DNA of 64,000 nucleotides from positions 248,001 to 312,000 of the forward strand of contig NZ_JAVDYB010000001.1 of assembly GCF_031458235.1 (NCBI RefSeq). Reading direction: 5' to 3'. Both the position numbers and the translations under genes were made by a program. Numbering within the stretch: position 1 is the stretch's first letter; each line of letters begins with the position of its first letter. The DNA is from Catenuloplanes atrovinosus (GTDB lineage: Bacteria; Actinomycetota; Actinomycetes; Mycobacteriales; Micromonosporaceae). Shown piece by piece: positions 61,571 to 64,000 of this stretch. The notes under the pieces are model-generated. The model was given only the letters and a program-made list of their open reading frames with translations. It was not told the DNA's origin and did not search any database.

Positions 61571-63298
61571 GTGAGTCCGACGGCGCCGGTGCTGGAGACC
61601 TTCCCCCCGCTGCGAGCCTGGCAGCGCAAGGCGCTGGTCAAGTACCTCCGGCAGGGCTCCGAGGATTTCCTGGCGGTCGCCACGCCGGGTGCCGGCAAGA
61701 CCACGTTCGCGCTGCGCATCGCGGCCGAGCTGCTGGTCGACGGCACGGTCGAGGCGGTCACCGTGGTGGCGCCGACCGAGCACCTGAAGACCCAGTGGGC
61801 GCAGGCCGCGGCCCGGGTCGGCATCCACCTGGACGCCGCGTTCCGCAACGCCGACCTGCACTCCGCCTCCGACTTCCACGGCGCGGTCGTGACCTACGCG
61901 CAGGTCGGCATGGCTCCGCACGTGCACCGCCGGCGCACCATGACCCGGCGGACGCTGGTCATCCTGGACGAGATCCACCACGCCGGCGACTCGCGCACCT
62001 GGGGTGACGGCGTGAAGGCCGCGTTCGAGCCCGCGGTCCGCCGCCTGGCGCTCACCGGCACGCCGTTCCGCTCCGACGAGAACCCGATCCCGTTCGTGCT
62101 CTACGAGCGCAACGACGCCGGCCTGCAGCAGTCCCGCTCCGACGCCTCCTACGGGTACGCGGACGCGCTGCGCGACGGCGTGGTCCGGCCGGTCATCTTC
62201 CTCGCCTACTCCGGCGAGACGCGGTGGCGGACCAACGCGGGCGACGAACTGGCCGCGCGCCTCGGCGAGCCGATGACGCAGGACCTGGTCGCGCAGGCCT
62301 GGCGCACCGCGCTGGACCCGGCCGGCGACTGGATGCCGCAGGTGCTGCGCGCCGCGGACAACCGGCTGTCGGTGATCCGAAAGCACGGCATCACGGACGC
62401 GGGCGGCCTGGTCATCGCCAGCGACCAGCAGACCGCCCGGTCGTACGCGAAGCTGCTGGAGAAGATCACCGGCGAGCGCGCCACCGTCGTCCTCTCCGAC
62501 GACGTGGACGCCTCGAAGCGGATCGCCACGTTCTCCGCCGGTGACCAGCGCTGGCTGGTCGCGGTGCGAATGGTGTCCGAGGGCGTCGACATCCCGCGGT
62601 TGTCCGTCGGCGTCTACGCCACCAGTGCGTCCACGCCGCTCTACTTCGCGCAGGCGATCGGCCGGTTCGTGCGCGCCCGGAAGCAGGGCGAGACCGCGAG
62701 CGTCTTCCTGCCCAGCGTGCCGCACCTGCTCGGCCTGGCCAGCGAGATGGAGGTCCAGCGCGACCACGTCCTCGGCGCGCCGAAGGAGAAGGACGGCCTC
62801 GACGACGAGCTGCTGGAGCGGGCGAACAAGAAGGAGGACGCGTCCGGCGAGCTGGAGAAGCGCTTCCAGGCACTGTCCGCCTCGGCCGAGCTGGACCAGG
62901 TCATCTACGACGGCGCCTCGTTCGGCACCGGCGCCCAGGCCGGCACGCCCGAGGAGGAGGAGTACCTCGGACTGCCCGGCCTGCTCAGCCCGGAGCAGGT
63001 CACCACGCTGCTGAACAAGCGGCAGGCCGAGCAGCTCGCCGCGCAGAAGCGGCGCAAGGCCGCGCAGCGGGACGATGAACCGAAGGTGCCGGCGCAGGCC
63101 GCGCCGCTCACCGCCGGCGAGCGGCGGGTGACGCTGCGCCGCAAGCTGAACACGCTCGTCGCCGCGCACCACCACCGCACCGGGCTGCCGCACGGCAAGA
63201 TCCATGCGGAGCTGCGCCGGCTCTGCGGCGGCCCGCCGAGCGCTCAGGCGACCATCGAGCAGCTCGAAGAGCGCATCGCCACCATTCAGTCGTTCTGA
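61571..63298 (+). CDS. DEAD/DEAH-box superfamily 2 helicase
   Basis: A 575-residue helicase. Motif I is ATPGAGKTTFALRIAAEL near residue 40, motif II LDEIHHAG, motif III LTGTPF. The second RecA domain has VRMVSEGVDIPRLSVGVY and QAIGRFVRARK (motif VI). A C-terminal charged region ends in LEERIATIQSF. The overall form matches an actinobacterial RadD/SSL2-like helicase, but the specific role in DNA repair or RNA processing is not determinable. GTG 61571 follows GGAGGGGGAG. The upstream frame to 61487 is not needed. Confidence 0.9.
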   Translation: MSPTAPVLETFPPLRAWQRKALVKYLRQGSEDFLAVATPGAGKTTFALRIAAELLVDGTVEAVTVVAPTEHLKTQWAQAAARVGIHLDAAFRNADLHSASDFHGAVVTYAQVGMAPHVHRRRTMTRRTLVILDEIHHAGDSRTWGDGVKAAFEPAVRRLALTGTPFRSDENPIPFVLYERNDAGLQQSRSDASYGYADALRDGVVRPVIFLAYSGETRWRTNAGDELAARLGEPMTQDLVAQAWRTALDPAGDWMPQVLRAADNRLSVIRKHGITDAGGLVIASDQQTARSYAKLLEKITGERATVVLSDDVDASKRIATFSAGDQRWLVAVRMVSEGVDIPRLSVGVYATSASTPLYFAQAIGRFVRARKQGETASVFLPSVPHLLGLASEMEVQRDHVLGAPKEKDGLDDELLERANKKEDASGELEKRFQALSASAELDQVIYDGASFGTGAQAGTPEEEEYLGLPGLLSPEQVTTLLNKRQAEQLAAQKRRKAAQRDDEPKVPAQAAPLTAGERRVTLRRKLNTLVAAHHHRTGLPHGKIHAELRRLCGGPPSAQATIEQLEERIATIQSF

Positions 63299-63323
63299 CC
63301 GACGACCCACGCCGGCCGCTCAC

Positions 63324-63515
63324 TCATGACGTGCGGTCGGACTCCAGCGTGCCGCCGTTCGCCACGTCCTCCCGCTCGATCTCGTCGAAGCGGATGCGGA
63401 CCGAGGCGCGCCGCGCCTTGAGGATGTCGACCGCGGCCGCGGTCACGGCCTCGGCGAACTCGCGCCGCTGATCCAGCGTGCGGCCGGACAGAAGCTCCAC
63501 GGTGATGTTCGGCAT
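63324..63515 (-). CDS. Tautomerase family protein (4-oxalocrotonate tautomerase-like)
   Basis: A 63-residue protein beginning MPNITVELLSGRTLDQRREF, with the catalytic Pro2 exposed after Met removal. RIRFDEI, in the second half, supplies the basic residues typical of the family. ATG 63515 is preferred to 63536 because Pro must follow the start and AGGGAGGG lies just upstream. Substrate unknown; the family acts on enol/keto isomerisations. Confidence 0.88.
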   Translation of the reverse strand: MPNITVELLSGRTLDQRREFAEAVTAAAVDILKARRASVRIRFDEIEREDVANGGTLESDRTS

Positions 63516-63609
63516 GAGCCCTCCCTGTTTCGTCAACGAGAACCATGTCCCATGACGCGGAACGCCGTCAAGGCCTTCGTCGATTCTTATGATCGACCGT
63601 AATCGCTGC

Positions 63610-63650
63610 GTTCCATGTATTGACAGCCCGTTCCGTGTAGCAGAACATCT
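63610..63650 (+). promoter_or_regulatory. Candidate promoter/operator of the symporter gene
   Basis: TTGACA at 63620-63625 could be a -35 element, with a weak -10 (GAACAT) 17 bp downstream. It is overlapped by the direct repeat GTTCCATGTA / GTTCCGTGTA (63610 and 63630) and by GTTC-N9-GAAC (63630-63646). Confidence 0.35.
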
Positions 63651-63685
63651 GTAACGCCCGCGTTACGGCACCGGAGGGAGGGCAT

Positions 63686-64000
63686 GTGACCCCGCTCGAT
63701 TGGATCGTTATCGGTGGATACTTCGTGGTGATGGTCGGCATCGGCCTGTGGGCCAAGCAGCGCATCCACAGCGTTGCCGACTTCTTCACCGCGCGCGGCA
63801 TGGTGCCCTGGTGGCTATCAGGGATTTCTCACCATATGTCGGGCTATAGCGCGGTCATGTTCGTCGCCTTCGCCGCGGTGGCGTACAACTACGGCCTCGC
63901 GATGTACGTCTGGTGGGCGCTCACCATCGGCCTCGGCGTCGGCATCGGCGCGTTCGTCTTCGCCGCCCGGTGGAACCGGCTGCGCTCCAAGCACGGTGTG
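63686..64000 (+). CDS. Sodium:solute symporter family protein (partial, runs off the window)
   Basis: The first 105 residues of an SSS-family transporter. GTG 63686 follows GGAGGGAGG five bases upstream. The product starts VTPLDWIVIGGYFVVMVGIG (helix 1), then SVADFFTARGMVPWWLSGI, a classic SSS motif, and a second helix SGYSAVMFVAFAAVAYNYGL. Substrate cannot be assigned from this part. The gene continues beyond 64000. Confidence 0.88.
   Translation, partial: MTPLDWIVIGGYFVVMVGIGLWAKQRIHSVADFFTARGMVPWWLSGISHHMSGYSAVMFVAFAAVAYNYGLAMYVWWALTIGLGVGIGAFVFAARWNRLRSKHGV

Overview
The window is a chromosomal segment of a high-GC actinobacterium. Gene content and order (DUF3046-recA-recX-rny, gluABCD beside miaB, DUF349-miaA-dapF, hflX, lexA with a LysM gene, nrdRJ, an IdeR-type regulator, an HrdB/SigB-type sigma factor, DUF3039, DUF3099) fit Micromonosporaceae (Actinoplanes/Catenuloplanes type); this is inferred from family knowledge, not from a database search. 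GTG and TTG starts are common. I see no rRNA, tRNA, CRISPR array, insertion sequence or prophage. Most genes are housekeeping, but the intergenic DNA is unusually rich in minisatellites and one dispersed repeat family.

Layout. 1-7.1 kb: MFS exporter, DUF3046, SOS-controlled recA, recX, a 1.6 kb non-coding repeat region, RNase Y. 7.4-12.6 kb: glutamate ABC importer gluABCD (minus) divergent from miaB. 12.6-13.7 kb: non-coding minisatellites. 13.7-20.5 kb: DUF349, miaA-dapF-ugpQ, an AraC regulator divergent from an oxidoreductase/enoyl-CoA hydratase pair. 21-24.2 kb: ACT-domain malic enzyme, hflX. 24.3-32 kb: a membrane protein with a Gly/Arg-rich repeat tail, lexA and a LysM protein sharing a region with three LexA-like boxes, nrdR-nrdJ. 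32.3-39 kb: lipoprotein, then a compact exopolysaccharide-type operon (GT39-like membrane protein, GT2 synthase, GH26, GH39/GH5-like hydrolase). 39-50.5 kb: flavin reductase, EamA exporter with an attenuator-like leader, rhodanese, IdeR-type regulator, lipoprotein, L-2-hydroxyglutarate oxidase, alpha-amylase divergent from a TetR regulator, and the acuC-pat reversible acetylation pair. 50.7-64 kb: sigma factor, dtd, spo0M, methyltransferase, HhH glycosylase, a small chaplin-like secreted protein, psuKG, TRIC-type channel, DEAD/DEAH helicase, tautomerase, and the start of a sodium:solute symporter.

The observations most worth following are: (1) a roughly 73-bp element present in four good copies plus one decayed copy, each in sense orientation shortly after the stop codon of a different gene (rny, miaB, enoyl-CoA hydratase, malic enzyme, DUF3099); (2) a degenerate 56-bp tandem array between recX and rny; (3) the GT39/GT2/GH26/GH-A operon; (4) the membrane-anchored Gly/Arg-repeat protein; (5) the paired DNA-damage signals at recA and the triple LexA-like boxes at lexA/LysM; (6) a short leader peptide overlapping a hairpin upstream of the EamA exporter.
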